64,000 nt of DNA from Planctomycetaceae bacterium (GTDB lineage: Bacteria > Planctomycetota > Planctomycetia > Planctomycetales > Planctomycetaceae). This document shows positions 56,884 to 64,000 of this stretch, in pieces. Each line of letters begins with the position of its first letter. Position 1 is the stretch's first letter. The position numbers and the translations under genes were made by a program. The notes below the pieces were generated by a model, which ran no database searches, had not been told where the DNA came from, and saw only the letters and a list, made by a program, of their open reading frames with translations. The stretch is taken from positions 248,001-312,000 of the forward strand of contig JACKHO010000002.1 of assembly GCA_020638955.1 (NCBI GenBank). The letters are read 5' to 3'.

Positions 56884-59800
56884 TCATTCAGCCTCTTGAA
56901 AGTTTTCAGGAGGAGCAGGCACTCGTTGCGTGATGACGCGGTACTGGACGTCGAATCCTTTCACGGGCGTTTCGGAGAATTCCGTTTTCAGCTCTCGGTT
57001 GAATGTGGCGCGGAGAGCGATAATGGCCCCGTCAGTCGTTTCAGCCAGCCAGTAGGCTGTTTCGTCGTTTTCCCCAGCGAGGTGTCGCAGGTTTTTCGAG
57101 TCCTGCTTGCCTTGGGTCTTCGTCAACAGCTTTTCGATTAACTCTCTGTCGCTCCCCTTCGCCCAGTCGCCTTCCGTTGCGGGGATGACAGCGGCAAACC
57201 TTCCGACCAGAATGTTCTCAGCGTTCTTTACTCCGGGCGAAAGCGGAGGACCCCAATCTGCGTACAGGTCGAACTGCGGCACATCGGCAGGGCTGCCTTG
57301 AGCAATTGGTCCGAGCGTCTTGCCCGTGTCGATGTCGAACAGGGCGACGCTACTATTGAAGGCGATGTTGACCTGCTTGAATGGACGAACCGTTTGCCCA
57401 GTTTCATTAGAATTGGATGAATTGTCCGTAGTCGGAGCGGGATTTTCATTGCCAGGACCAGGTTGGATCCATGGTGAGTTCTGATTCAGATTTCCAAAGC
57501 TCCAACTCTGGCGATCGGCAACCTTAATGGTCCCGCCGAATCCGCCGCCCTGAAGTTCTCCGTCCATGCGATAGCCTCCAGAAACTTTGGCACCGTCTGG
57601 TTTGCTCAATCCGTCGAGAGTCTTGACATCAACCCGAAATGTCTCGGACGCAAATGAATGCTCAAAAGGTAGTGTCACGATTTTGTCGAACTGAATACGA
57701 GGAATTTGTTCCTCAGGTTCGCTTGTAATTAGCGACATCTTGACCTGCGCTCCTTTCGGCCCATCAATGCGGACCACGTACTCGTGAGTCTTTCCTCGCG
57801 CTGCAGGTTTCAGTTCAGTGGTATTGCTGGGGACGTAAGGTGCCGAATCATAAGGCGGTACAGCCGTGGTGGACGGGGCAGGCCTGCCAAATCCCAATCG
57901 CTGAATCCCGCTGCACTTCTCCCCGTTATTGCCGAACATAATGAGGATTTCATAACCGTCGTCAGTCGGGATGGAATACGTCGGCCCATCGGGTGAGCGG
58001 CTCGCTTGGAGGTTTTCGCGGACAATGAGTTCCAGCAATTGTTGCTGCGTCATCTTTAGCGAGAGTCCGTAAAGTTTTGGATAGTCGCTCAGAAACTCCA
58101 GTCCTTTCTCGGGCTTCGCAGGCTGGATGGGGGTTACTGCCGGTGATAGGGGGGGCTGCGGATAAATTGGCAGCTCGTGCGTGATGTGCAGTTGCAGAAA
58201 GGCTATTGCGCGGTCCCGCGACTCGCCGACGAACTGGAACGGATAGTCGACTGCCAACGTTTCGATTTGATGTTTTCGCTGCTCCGGTGATGCTGGTGCT
58301 TGTGCCCATTGCATCATCAGGTTATTCACGCTGCTTTGTGCTTCCCGGAAAAAGTCCCGGCGCTGCAGGCCTTCCTGTGGGCACTCGTCCGACTTGGCGA
58401 TATCAAGCATCATGCGGCAAATACGCTCCGCTTCCTCAAAGTCGTTTCGGTATGTTGCCGAATTCTGTCTGGCATTCCATAGTCGCATTTTGGTGACAAT
58501 GTCAGGATTCGCCTGCAGCATGGTTTCCAGATATTGGTCCGCCACCTCCGGCTCTGTGCGAAAAACTCGGTTATTCAAATGCAGGCCCGACTCGTACCAA
58601 TAGGGCGTGCCGGGTTTCGCCGCCTCAAATGCCTTGCCCAGCCAGGAAATCGTTTTCTCCGGCTGAGGCTCCACAGATTGCTCGGGAATGGAATGTTCGT
58701 AGATATGGGCGAGGTCGAACATTGCTTCGGCTCGACGCGAATGTTCTGGGTTCTTGGCAATCAGCTCCTCGTACTTTTGAATAACCTGGGCATGCCCGTC
58801 GTTTTGAGACGACATACGCCGCAATTCATTCAGTCGCTGAACGAATGGGTCGAAATCGCCCGCTTCAATCCAAATGCAGAATCCCGGCAGTTTCGTTTCC
58901 GCCGTCAATTCGCCCTGGAAGTCTTTAGGAACAAACTGCGTGGCGACGAGTTCCAGTTTGTCTTTGAATTTCGTCGTGACGCGGCCAATGTCGACAGAGT
59001 GGTAAATCGTCGAATTCACCGGCAGTTGTTTGGCAACGTACTTGCCAACCATTTCAGGCTCCGGATCGCCTGGTCGCCAGAATAACCAGTCTGCACGTGG
59101 CGTGCCCTGAATAATGGGTTGATCAGCCCGAATGGTCATGCGTGACTTTCCGTCATCATCAATGCTCAGTCCGGCATCCAAAAGTACAATCCGTCCGGTC
59201 TGCGCGGCGGGAATTCGATAACGCGTGTCGTTTGATCCCGACTCAACTAAATGCTGGTGTGGAATTGGTCGCGTGGCGCCATAGAGCATCCAGGATTTGT
59301 TGGGCGGGATGTACACGAGCCACTGCCAGAAAGTGTGATTCGTTTTAACGAGACCAATTGCATGCAGCCGATCAGGTTCCTTCAAATAAGCCTCCTTGAG
59401 CTTTCCGTACGCAACCATGGCTGGGGTGGGTGGTGTCACTTCCTCAATGGTCTGTCCGGAAGGATGGTAAAGCACGGTTCGATACCAGTTTTCGGGATTG
59501 CGAGCCCGGTCGGAGTTGGGCATGAAACCTTTGCGAACGTTCTCCACTTCCTCAGGAGCATCCTGGACGCACGAGACCACAATGGACGTGTTCGTGGGCA
59601 CCTCAATGTTGGGCCGAAAATAGAAGCCCGCACCGGTTGTTGCGAGCGTAAACGGCTTACCCTTCACGCGGTAAATGCTCTCACCGTAGTACAACAGGAG
59701 TTCGCCTTGCGAAATGGGCTTGGTTGTTGAGGCATACACAATGACGCCGTAAGACGGTTGCCCATAACGCGGCTCTTCAGAACATTCGAGAACGGCGTTC

Positions 59801-61557
59801 TCCGCAACCGGCTCCAAATCTTGCAGTTCGCCAATGTGGATGTCCAAAATGCGGCCGGCAATTTGTTCGAAGCGATCAGTAATTCTAATCAGCTCGCTTC
59901 TTGCCTTGTTCCTTTCCAGTCGCCGTCCCACACTGTCATTGTTGTCGTTCTCCTTCAGAAACTGTTCATGATACTTCTGCTGTAGTTTCAGCTTTGTCCG
60001 CTCGGCCAACAGGTCATTCAGTTCCTGCAGTGCTGTGTTGAACGCCTCGGCAGCCATGTCTTTACTGTCCGGCGCTGCATCTGCGTAGGGGATGCCTTTC
60101 GTGAAGAATTCGGCATCTTCCAAATTGGTCGGGGCGACTCCCGTGACCTTTCCACCGTAAGGCGTCAAACGCTCATCGATGGTGACCATGAGGTCATCAT
60201 AGACAACGAGAATCTGACCAACCTTCATAGCATGGACCAACCGATAGTGTTTTCCCTTCGCCGCGACAACCTCTTTGAAGGTCATGCCAATGGCAATTTC
60301 AGTTTCCGACTCAGGTGCGTTTGCCTGTTCGTCTTCGGAGTCGGCTTCTTCATGCTGCGCAGGTGAGTCATTGTTTTGCGCAAAGGTATTGAGCAGCATT
60401 GGGGAAATGACAAGCGGGAGTATGAGCAGAAGTGCTGCTACCAAAATGCTGCCGCGAGAAAGCCGCAGCGGAGTGGGATTGTCGGCAAACACAAGTCGCC
60501 GAATTCGTTGGGCGAACTCAGAGTCATTGTGACCCGATGCAGCCAGAGCATAAGTGTTCTCAGGAATTCGGATCGCGCACAATTCCGCGACCTTGAGCAG
60601 TGCGTCGGCATAACTGGCGGGCTGATGTCCGACGGAGACGACCAGTTCATCGCATGAGACTTCCCGTTCCACACTCATGCGGTGGCTGAGGTACCACACC
60701 ACAGGGTGAAAAAACAGCAGCGACTCCATTAGCCGTTGGACAAGATTCAGCAGCAGGTCATAGCGCCGGATGTGAGCAAGTTCATGACTCACAATGGCGG
60801 CAAACTGCTCCTGACTGAGCCCCGTCGCAAGCGAAACCGGCAGCAACAGTGCAGGACGCAGCACGCCAACAACGGTTGGCACGGCCACACGGCTGCAGTA
60901 GCCAAGTGTTGGAGTCAACCACAGTCCCATCCGTTTGGTTTCACTCGCCAGAACTTGCAGGAACTGCGCATTGTCAACCGCCTGAGCAGCATGCCGCAGT
61001 CGATGTCCGCCCCACACACCCAGTAACAGCCGGAGCAGAAATACTCCCACGCCGATGAGATAAGCCATCACAACGTAAGTTGCCCAATGAGCTGTCTGCG
61101 TGGCAGGCGTCTCTATTGTAGAACCTGGTGTCGCGACTGCTGAGGTGTGAGACGAAAGGAGTGCTGACTCGTTCTTCGGCGGCGCAATGACCTCGGGCAG
61201 TTCCGGGACAATGGACGGAACGGAATCTACCTTAGTATCGCCAGGCGGTGTCGACATCACGGGTTCGTTGACAACTTCAAGTACCACATCAGGAGTGATG
61301 TGTTCACTTCCTGCCGGGGTACTCGGAGATGGTACATCGATACTGGCGAATGTGAGGACGACACATACCGGCAGCGACAGCAGCGCAATCGTGAAAACCA
61401 GATAACGCGCCGACGCAGATGCGTTTCGCAGACAACGACCGCACAGTAGTGCGGCAATGCCCACAAGCGTTCCTTGCCACAGAAAGTGAAGCAGGGTCAA
61501 TGCCAGGCGCAGGCACCATTCATTTCCCGACGGCAGAATGTGTTCGAGATTCATCAT
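56884..61557 (-). CDS. M56 (BlaR1-like) membrane metallopeptidase with very long C-terminal extension
   Basis: A 1,557-residue sensor-protease. Membrane segments at about 17-40, 51-73, 160-182 and 378-398 frame a zinc peptidase domain with HELAH (258-262) and the downstream EREVSCDE, the M56 family pattern. In BlaR1 such proteins sense a signal and cause inactivation of BlaI. Instead of a penicillin-binding domain, about 1,150 extracytoplasmic residues follow. They include a helical TPR-like stretch (AEAMFDLAHIYEHSI, EAERICRMMLD) and a C-terminal beta-rich part, and I see no SxxK/SxN active site. Its ATG overlaps the blaI-like stop by 4 bases (ATGA), so the pair is coupled and likely controlled by the operators at 61980 and 62027. 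Confidence 0.88.
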   Translation of the reverse strand: MMNLEHILPSGNEWCLRLALTLLHFLWQGTLVGIAALLCGRCLRNASASARYLVFTIALLSLPVCVVLTFASIDVPSPSTPAGSEHITPDVVLEVVNEPVMSTPPGDTKVDSVPSIVPELPEVIAPPKNESALLSSHTSAVATPGSTIETPATQTAHWATYVVMAYLIGVGVFLLRLLLGVWGGHRLRHAAQAVDNAQFLQVLASETKRMGLWLTPTLGYCSRVAVPTVVGVLRPALLLPVSLATGLSQEQFAAIVSHELAHIRRYDLLLNLVQRLMESLLFFHPVVWYLSHRMSVEREVSCDELVVSVGHQPASYADALLKVAELCAIRIPENTYALAASGHNDSEFAQRIRRLVFADNPTPLRLSRGSILVAALLLILPLVISPMLLNTFAQNNDSPAQHEEADSEDEQANAPESETEIAIGMTFKEVVAAKGKHYRLVHAMKVGQILVVYDDLMVTIDERLTPYGGKVTGVAPTNLEDAEFFTKGIPYADAAPDSKDMAAEAFNTALQELNDLLAERTKLKLQQKYHEQFLKENDNNDSVGRRLERNKARSELIRITDRFEQIAGRILDIHIGELQDLEPVAENAVLECSEEPRYGQPSYGVIVYASTTKPISQGELLLYYGESIYRVKGKPFTLATTGAGFYFRPNIEVPTNTSIVVSCVQDAPEEVENVRKGFMPNSDRARNPENWYRTVLYHPSGQTIEEVTPPTPAMVAYGKLKEAYLKEPDRLHAIGLVKTNHTFWQWLVYIPPNKSWMLYGATRPIPHQHLVESGSNDTRYRIPAAQTGRIVLLDAGLSIDDDGKSRMTIRADQPIIQGTPRADWLFWRPGDPEPEMVGKYVAKQLPVNSTIYHSVDIGRVTTKFKDKLELVATQFVPKDFQGELTAETKLPGFCIWIEAGDFDPFVQRLNELRRMSSQNDGHAQVIQKYEELIAKNPEHSRRAEAMFDLAHIYEHSIPEQSVEPQPEKTISWLGKAFEAAKPGTPYWYESGLHLNNRVFRTEPEVADQYLETMLQANPDIVTKMRLWNARQNSATYRNDFEEAERICRMMLDIAKSDECPQEGLQRRDFFREAQSSVNNLMMQWAQAPASPEQRKHQIETLAVDYPFQFVGESRDRAIAFLQLHITHELPIYPQPPLSPAVTPIQPAKPEKGLEFLSDYPKLYGLSLKMTQQQLLELIVRENLQASRSPDGPTYSIPTDDGYEILIMFGNNGEKCSGIQRLGFGRPAPSTTAVPPYDSAPYVPSNTTELKPAARGKTHEYVVRIDGPKGAQVKMSLITSEPEEQIPRIQFDKIVTLPFEHSFASETFRVDVKTLDGLSKPDGAKVSGGYRMDGELQGGGFGGTIKVADRQSWSFGNLNQNSPWIQPGPGNENPAPTTDNSSNSNETGQTVRPFKQVNIAFNSSVALFDIDTGKTLGPIAQGSPADVPQFDLYADWGPPLSPGVKNAENILVGRFAAVIPATEGDWAKGSDRELIEKLLTKTQGKQDSKNLRHLAGENDETAYWLAETTDGAIIALRATFNRELKTEFSETPVKGFDVQYRVITQRVPAPPENFQEAE

Positions 61558-61955
61558 TGCTGTTTCTCCCGCACTTTCTGGTTGAGCAACTTGCGGAGGC
61601 GTCTGAGTTCATTAGCGTCGATGTCGGACATGTCGAACAGGCTCAACATCACCGCTTCGGCCGATCCGTCAAACACGCGCTCGACCAAATCGCCCAGCAT
61701 GTTTGTCGATACGGTCTGCTCCGAGAGACACGGCTCAAAGCGAAAAGCCTTTCCTTCGACGGGATCAAGCTGCTGAAGCTGGCCTTTGTCGACCATTTTC
61801 TGCAGCGTAGTAATGACCGTTGTGTGGGCCAAGTCGCGACCCTGCACGGCCAACTTGTCCCTAATGGTACGGGCCGTTTGGGGAGCCTCCTCCCACAACG
61901 TCTTGAGAATTTGCAGTTCCAGTTCGGTGGGATAAGCCACCTCGATACGGGACAT
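61554..61955 (-). CDS. BlaI/MecI-family transcriptional repressor
   Basis: A 133-residue winged-helix repressor. YPTELELQILKTLWEEAPQTARTIRDKL (about 8-35) and TTVITTLQKMVDKGQLQQL are the DNA-binding wing sequences of the BlaI family; the C-terminal helices serve dimerisation. GGAGG lies ahead of ATG 61955. Two palindromes with ATTTCT and AGAAAT arms sit 25 and 72 bases upstream and are probably its own operators. Its stop overlaps the M56 peptidase start, the usual repressor-sensor arrangement. Confidence 0.93.
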   Translation of the reverse strand: MSRIEVAYPTELELQILKTLWEEAPQTARTIRDKLAVQGRDLAHTTVITTLQKMVDKGQLQQLDPVEGKAFRFEPCLSEQTVSTNMLGDLVERVFDGSAEAVMLSLFDMSDIDANELRRLRKLLNQKVREKQQ

Positions 61956-61979
61956 CTCTCGCCTCCACGCCGCGACTCA

Positions 61980-61999
61980 ATTTCTACAGCAACAGAAAT
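61980..61999. promoter_or_regulatory. Probable BlaI operator 1
   Basis: ATTTCTACAGCAACAGAAAT is an imperfect dyad (ATTTCT / AGAAAT arms) 25 bases upstream of the BlaI start. It shares its arms with the palindrome at 62027, as expected for repeated binding sites of one dimeric repressor. Confidence 0.65.
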
Positions 62000-62026
62000 A
62001 CGCGCCACAGCCGTCGACGTCAAGAG

Positions 62027-62050
62027 GAATTTCTATTGCGATAGAAATTC
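62027..62050. promoter_or_regulatory. Probable BlaI operator 2
   Basis: GAATTTCTAT (62027-62036), centre TGCG, ATAGAAATTC (62041-62050): a perfect 10-bp dyad in the 146-bp gap between the BlaI-like gene and the sulfatase gene. Shared arms with 61980-61999 suggest autoregulation of the BlaI/M56 pair. Confidence 0.75.
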
Positions 62051-62101
62051 GGACCGCGGCCGCATGTGCTTCGTGACGAGGAGGCGGCTGAACCGAGCGT
62101 G

Positions 62102-63610
62102 TTACTTCCCAGTCTCGGAAAGAATGGCCGCGAGCGATGCGGCGATTTTTTCATTGGTCAGATGCGGGTCATTGACTGCCTGGCCATATTCACGCAAAGC
62201 CGTTGCCAGTCGTCGCGACACATCTTTGGTCTCCGGCTTGCCGTAGAAATTCTGCAGTTCATCAGGGTCTTGGGCGGCATCGAACAGCCAAGGCGTGTCG
62301 TTAATGGAAAGTATGAGCTTGTAGCGCGAATCCACAGCAGCCACCCAGGCGGCTGATGTCCCCGCGTTGCGCAAAAACGTGATTGGACTCGGCTGATTCT
62401 CGTTTCGCGTTTTAGAACCGTCGGCCAGTTCCGTCGATAAATTGCGTCCCTGGTCATCCGGGTTGGCTGGCAAGTTCAACAGGCCCATGACCGTCGGGGT
62501 GATGTCCACGGTGCCGACGGGATCTGAATAGTATTCGCCGGGCTGAATTCGCTTCGGAAACCGCAGAATGAGTGGAACCCGGGCTGAGCCCTCGTAGGGA
62601 TTTCCTTTATTCTGCCGGTCGTGTTCGTAGCACAAATCACCGTGGTCGCTGGTCATAATGATGAGCGTGTTCTCCAACCGGCCAGATGCTTCGAGTTGTT
62701 CAAGCAGACGACCAATGTTGTCGTCGATGCACTGCACCATTCCAAAGTACTTCGACATGTCCGGGCCACGAAAAATGGGGTGGTTCTTTCCGCCGCCGAG
62801 CCACTTTGGTGGTTCGATTCCGGTTTGATACGTTCGTGGTGGAACAAACGGGAGGTCGTCGAAACGGTGGTCGTAGGGGGTGCGGACTGTGTTTGGCCCG
62901 TGGGGATCGGGGTAGCTGATGACGGTGAAGAACGGCTTCTCCGCAGACCTGTCGGTGACGAAATCAATTGCCCGGTCGGTGAGCCAGTCGGTGGAGAAAG
63001 ATTGTTCATCAGCACCGTCGATGTCGTAGGTGGGAACTCCTTTCTTCTCAGGACCAATCCGTGGAATGCCATTTTCGATGACAAACTTTTTCCAGTGGCC
63101 GCGATTGAACATGTACTTCTTGAACTGAAAACCGCCATCGACTTCAGGGCTCCATTCGGGTTTTCCTGTGCCTCCCAAGTGCCACTTTCCGATGAACGCC
63201 GTTCTATAGCCGACATCATTCAAACGGTCGGCCAGTGTGGGAATAGATCGATCAAGCACAAGGTCATTCGCGGGAACACCGGTGGCGTGAGGGTATCGAC
63301 CAGTAATCATGGCTGCCCGGCATGGCGAGCAAACAGGCGCTGTGGCGTAGGCACGGGTGCAGAGCACGCCCTCATGGGCCAGACGGTCGATATTCGGTGT
63401 CTGTACGACGGCACCCAGTCCCCACATTTCCGCCTGTTCTCGATCCATCACTTCGCGATAGCAGCCGAGTGTGCGGAAGTTGTGTTCATCTGTAATGAGC
63501 AACAGCACGTTCGGTTGGGCTGACTTCTCCGCAGAAAACGACGAACTGGAGACAGCGTGCGTGAATGCCCAAGCCGCGAAGACGAACAGCAATTTGAAAC
63601 GACAGTTCAT
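62102..63610 (-). CDS. Secreted formylglycine-dependent sulfatase
   Basis: Hydrolyses sulfate esters; planctomycetes use many such enzymes on sulfated polysaccharides. The 502-residue protein has a signal peptide (LLFVFAAWAFTHAVSSSSFSA, about 1-28). NVLLLITDEHNF supplies metal-binding Asp, and CSPCRAAMITGRYPHA holds Cys94 in the CxPxR context for conversion to formylglycine; YRTAFIGKWHLGG supplies the next catalytic Lys/His motif, and TSDHGD the C-terminal metal site. The substrate cannot be told from sequence. No anaerobic sulfatase-maturating enzyme gene is nearby. It is transcribed toward the BlaI operators but separated from the BlaI gene by 146 bp. Confidence 0.94.
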   Translation of the reverse strand: MNCRFKLLFVFAAWAFTHAVSSSSFSAEKSAQPNVLLLITDEHNFRTLGCYREVMDREQAEMWGLGAVVQTPNIDRLAHEGVLCTRAYATAPVCSPCRAAMITGRYPHATGVPANDLVLDRSIPTLADRLNDVGYRTAFIGKWHLGGTGKPEWSPEVDGGFQFKKYMFNRGHWKKFVIENGIPRIGPEKKGVPTYDIDGADEQSFSTDWLTDRAIDFVTDRSAEKPFFTVISYPDPHGPNTVRTPYDHRFDDLPFVPPRTYQTGIEPPKWLGGGKNHPIFRGPDMSKYFGMVQCIDDNIGRLLEQLEASGRLENTLIIMTSDHGDLCYEHDRQNKGNPYEGSARVPLILRFPKRIQPGEYYSDPVGTVDITPTVMGLLNLPANPDDQGRNLSTELADGSKTRNENQPSPITFLRNAGTSAAWVAAVDSRYKLILSINDTPWLFDAAQDPDELQNFYGKPETKDVSRRLATALREYGQAVNDPHLTNEKIAASLAAILSETGK

Positions 63611-63643
63611 GGTGATTTGATCCCTTGAGGAAATGACTTCGGC

Positions 63644-64000
63644 TCAATGATTTTTCTGCTGACGGACTTCATAGACCGTGAAGATTGGAATTGCCGGACG
63701 ACCTCCCTGCCGAGTGACCAGTTCTGGCCCCCAGGTCCGCAGTTGTTGCTGCCACGAGTCACTCAGTTGTTCGGTTTCCACGTAGGCTGCGGTCGGTGTG
63801 GGAAGTCGCGTCAGGACGTCATCGTAGACGAGTTCATTGAACCGCGCGGGCGTGACGTAGTCGGTGTAACCATACGTTGTGCGATACCTCAGGATTTCAT
63901 GCCAGTTCACCGCGACATGCGTAATGCCATGCTCTTTCAGCACAGCGAGAACTTCCTCGGGACTCTGCATGCTCCGTTCGCCTGACGGGGTATCGTCGCC
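63644..64000 (-). CDS. C-terminal end of a probable GT39-type membrane glycosyltransferase (partial)
   Basis: The visible reverse-strand frame ends at 63644 and stays open to the window edge, so the ATG at 63970 is probably not the true start. The sequence VLAVLKEHGITHVAVNWHEILRYRTTYGYTD and the following Pro-Ala-Arg-Phe-Asn stretch match my recollection of the soluble C-terminus of planctomycete GT39-like proteins, which transfer sugars from polyprenol phosphates. The membrane part lies outside the window, so this call rests on a short region. It lies 33 bases upstream of the sulfatase gene and may be co-transcribed with it. Confidence 0.55.
   Translation of the reverse strand, partial: GDDTPSGERSMQSPEEVLAVLKEHGITHVAVNWHEILRYRTTYGYTDYVTPARFNELVYDDVLTRLPTPTAAYVETEQLSDSWQQQLRTWGPELVTRQGGRPAIPIFTVYEVRQQKNH

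Overview
The window reads as part of a Planctomycetota chromosome, most likely order Planctomycetales. Evidence: an N-terminal Leu-Glu-Asp-Arg-x-Leu-Leu motif of the planctomycete LEPR-XLL type on a giant secreted protein; many large secreted proteins of unknown function; a PA14-like/multi-haem cytochrome/propeller protein; an FGly-type sulfatase; a Tat-exported Gfo/Idh/MocA protein; BlaI/M56 regulators; and an intact murE-murF-mraY block. No phage genes, transposase, CRISPR array or rRNA operon were seen. One tRNA (His) is present. All calls come from reading the sequence; no database search was run.

Layout. 1-8.3 kb: the 5' part of one reverse-strand gene for a secreted right-handed beta-helix protein of at least 2,759 residues, leaving the window at the left edge. 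8.65-12.4 kb: a divergent exported tripeptidyl-peptidase II-like subtilase. 12.7-18.5 kb: a small membrane protein, then a leftward envelope block murE > murF > mraY > DUF1573 protein. 18.9-25.2 kb: a polytopic membrane protein, tRNA-His, an M29 aminopeptidase, a secreted protein, pyrH and a pyroglutamyl peptidase. 25.2-35.5 kb: a WD40 lipoprotein, a secreted propeller-like protein, an SLBB-domain membrane protein translationally coupled to an actin-fold ATPase, a c-haem sensor kinase, an exported parvulin and a Cys-rich secreted protein. 35.7-39.3 kb: a signalling block of receiver plus zinc ribbon, FHA protein, and exported HEAT protein with a degenerate receiver. 39.4-49.1 kb: mixed metabolism and regulation, including rny and a degenerate sigma-54-type regulator. 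49.3-64 kb: dnaK, an NHL propeller, a five-haem protein, a BlaI/M56 pair with palindromic operators, a sulfatase and the C-terminus of a probable glycosyltransferase.

Two themes stand out. First, several blocks look like signalling across the envelope: SLBB-TM plus actin-like ATPase (28.6-31.5 kb), the haem kinase, the receiver/FHA/pseudo-receiver trio, and BlaI/M56 with an extension of about 1,150 residues. The SLBB/actin-like pair is the best candidate for an undescribed system. Second, four genes between 39.4 and 56.9 kb each carry one single-base frameshift (near 40468, 47178, 48817 and 56178), while the housekeeping genes are intact. This means either local sequence error or decay of accessory genes.
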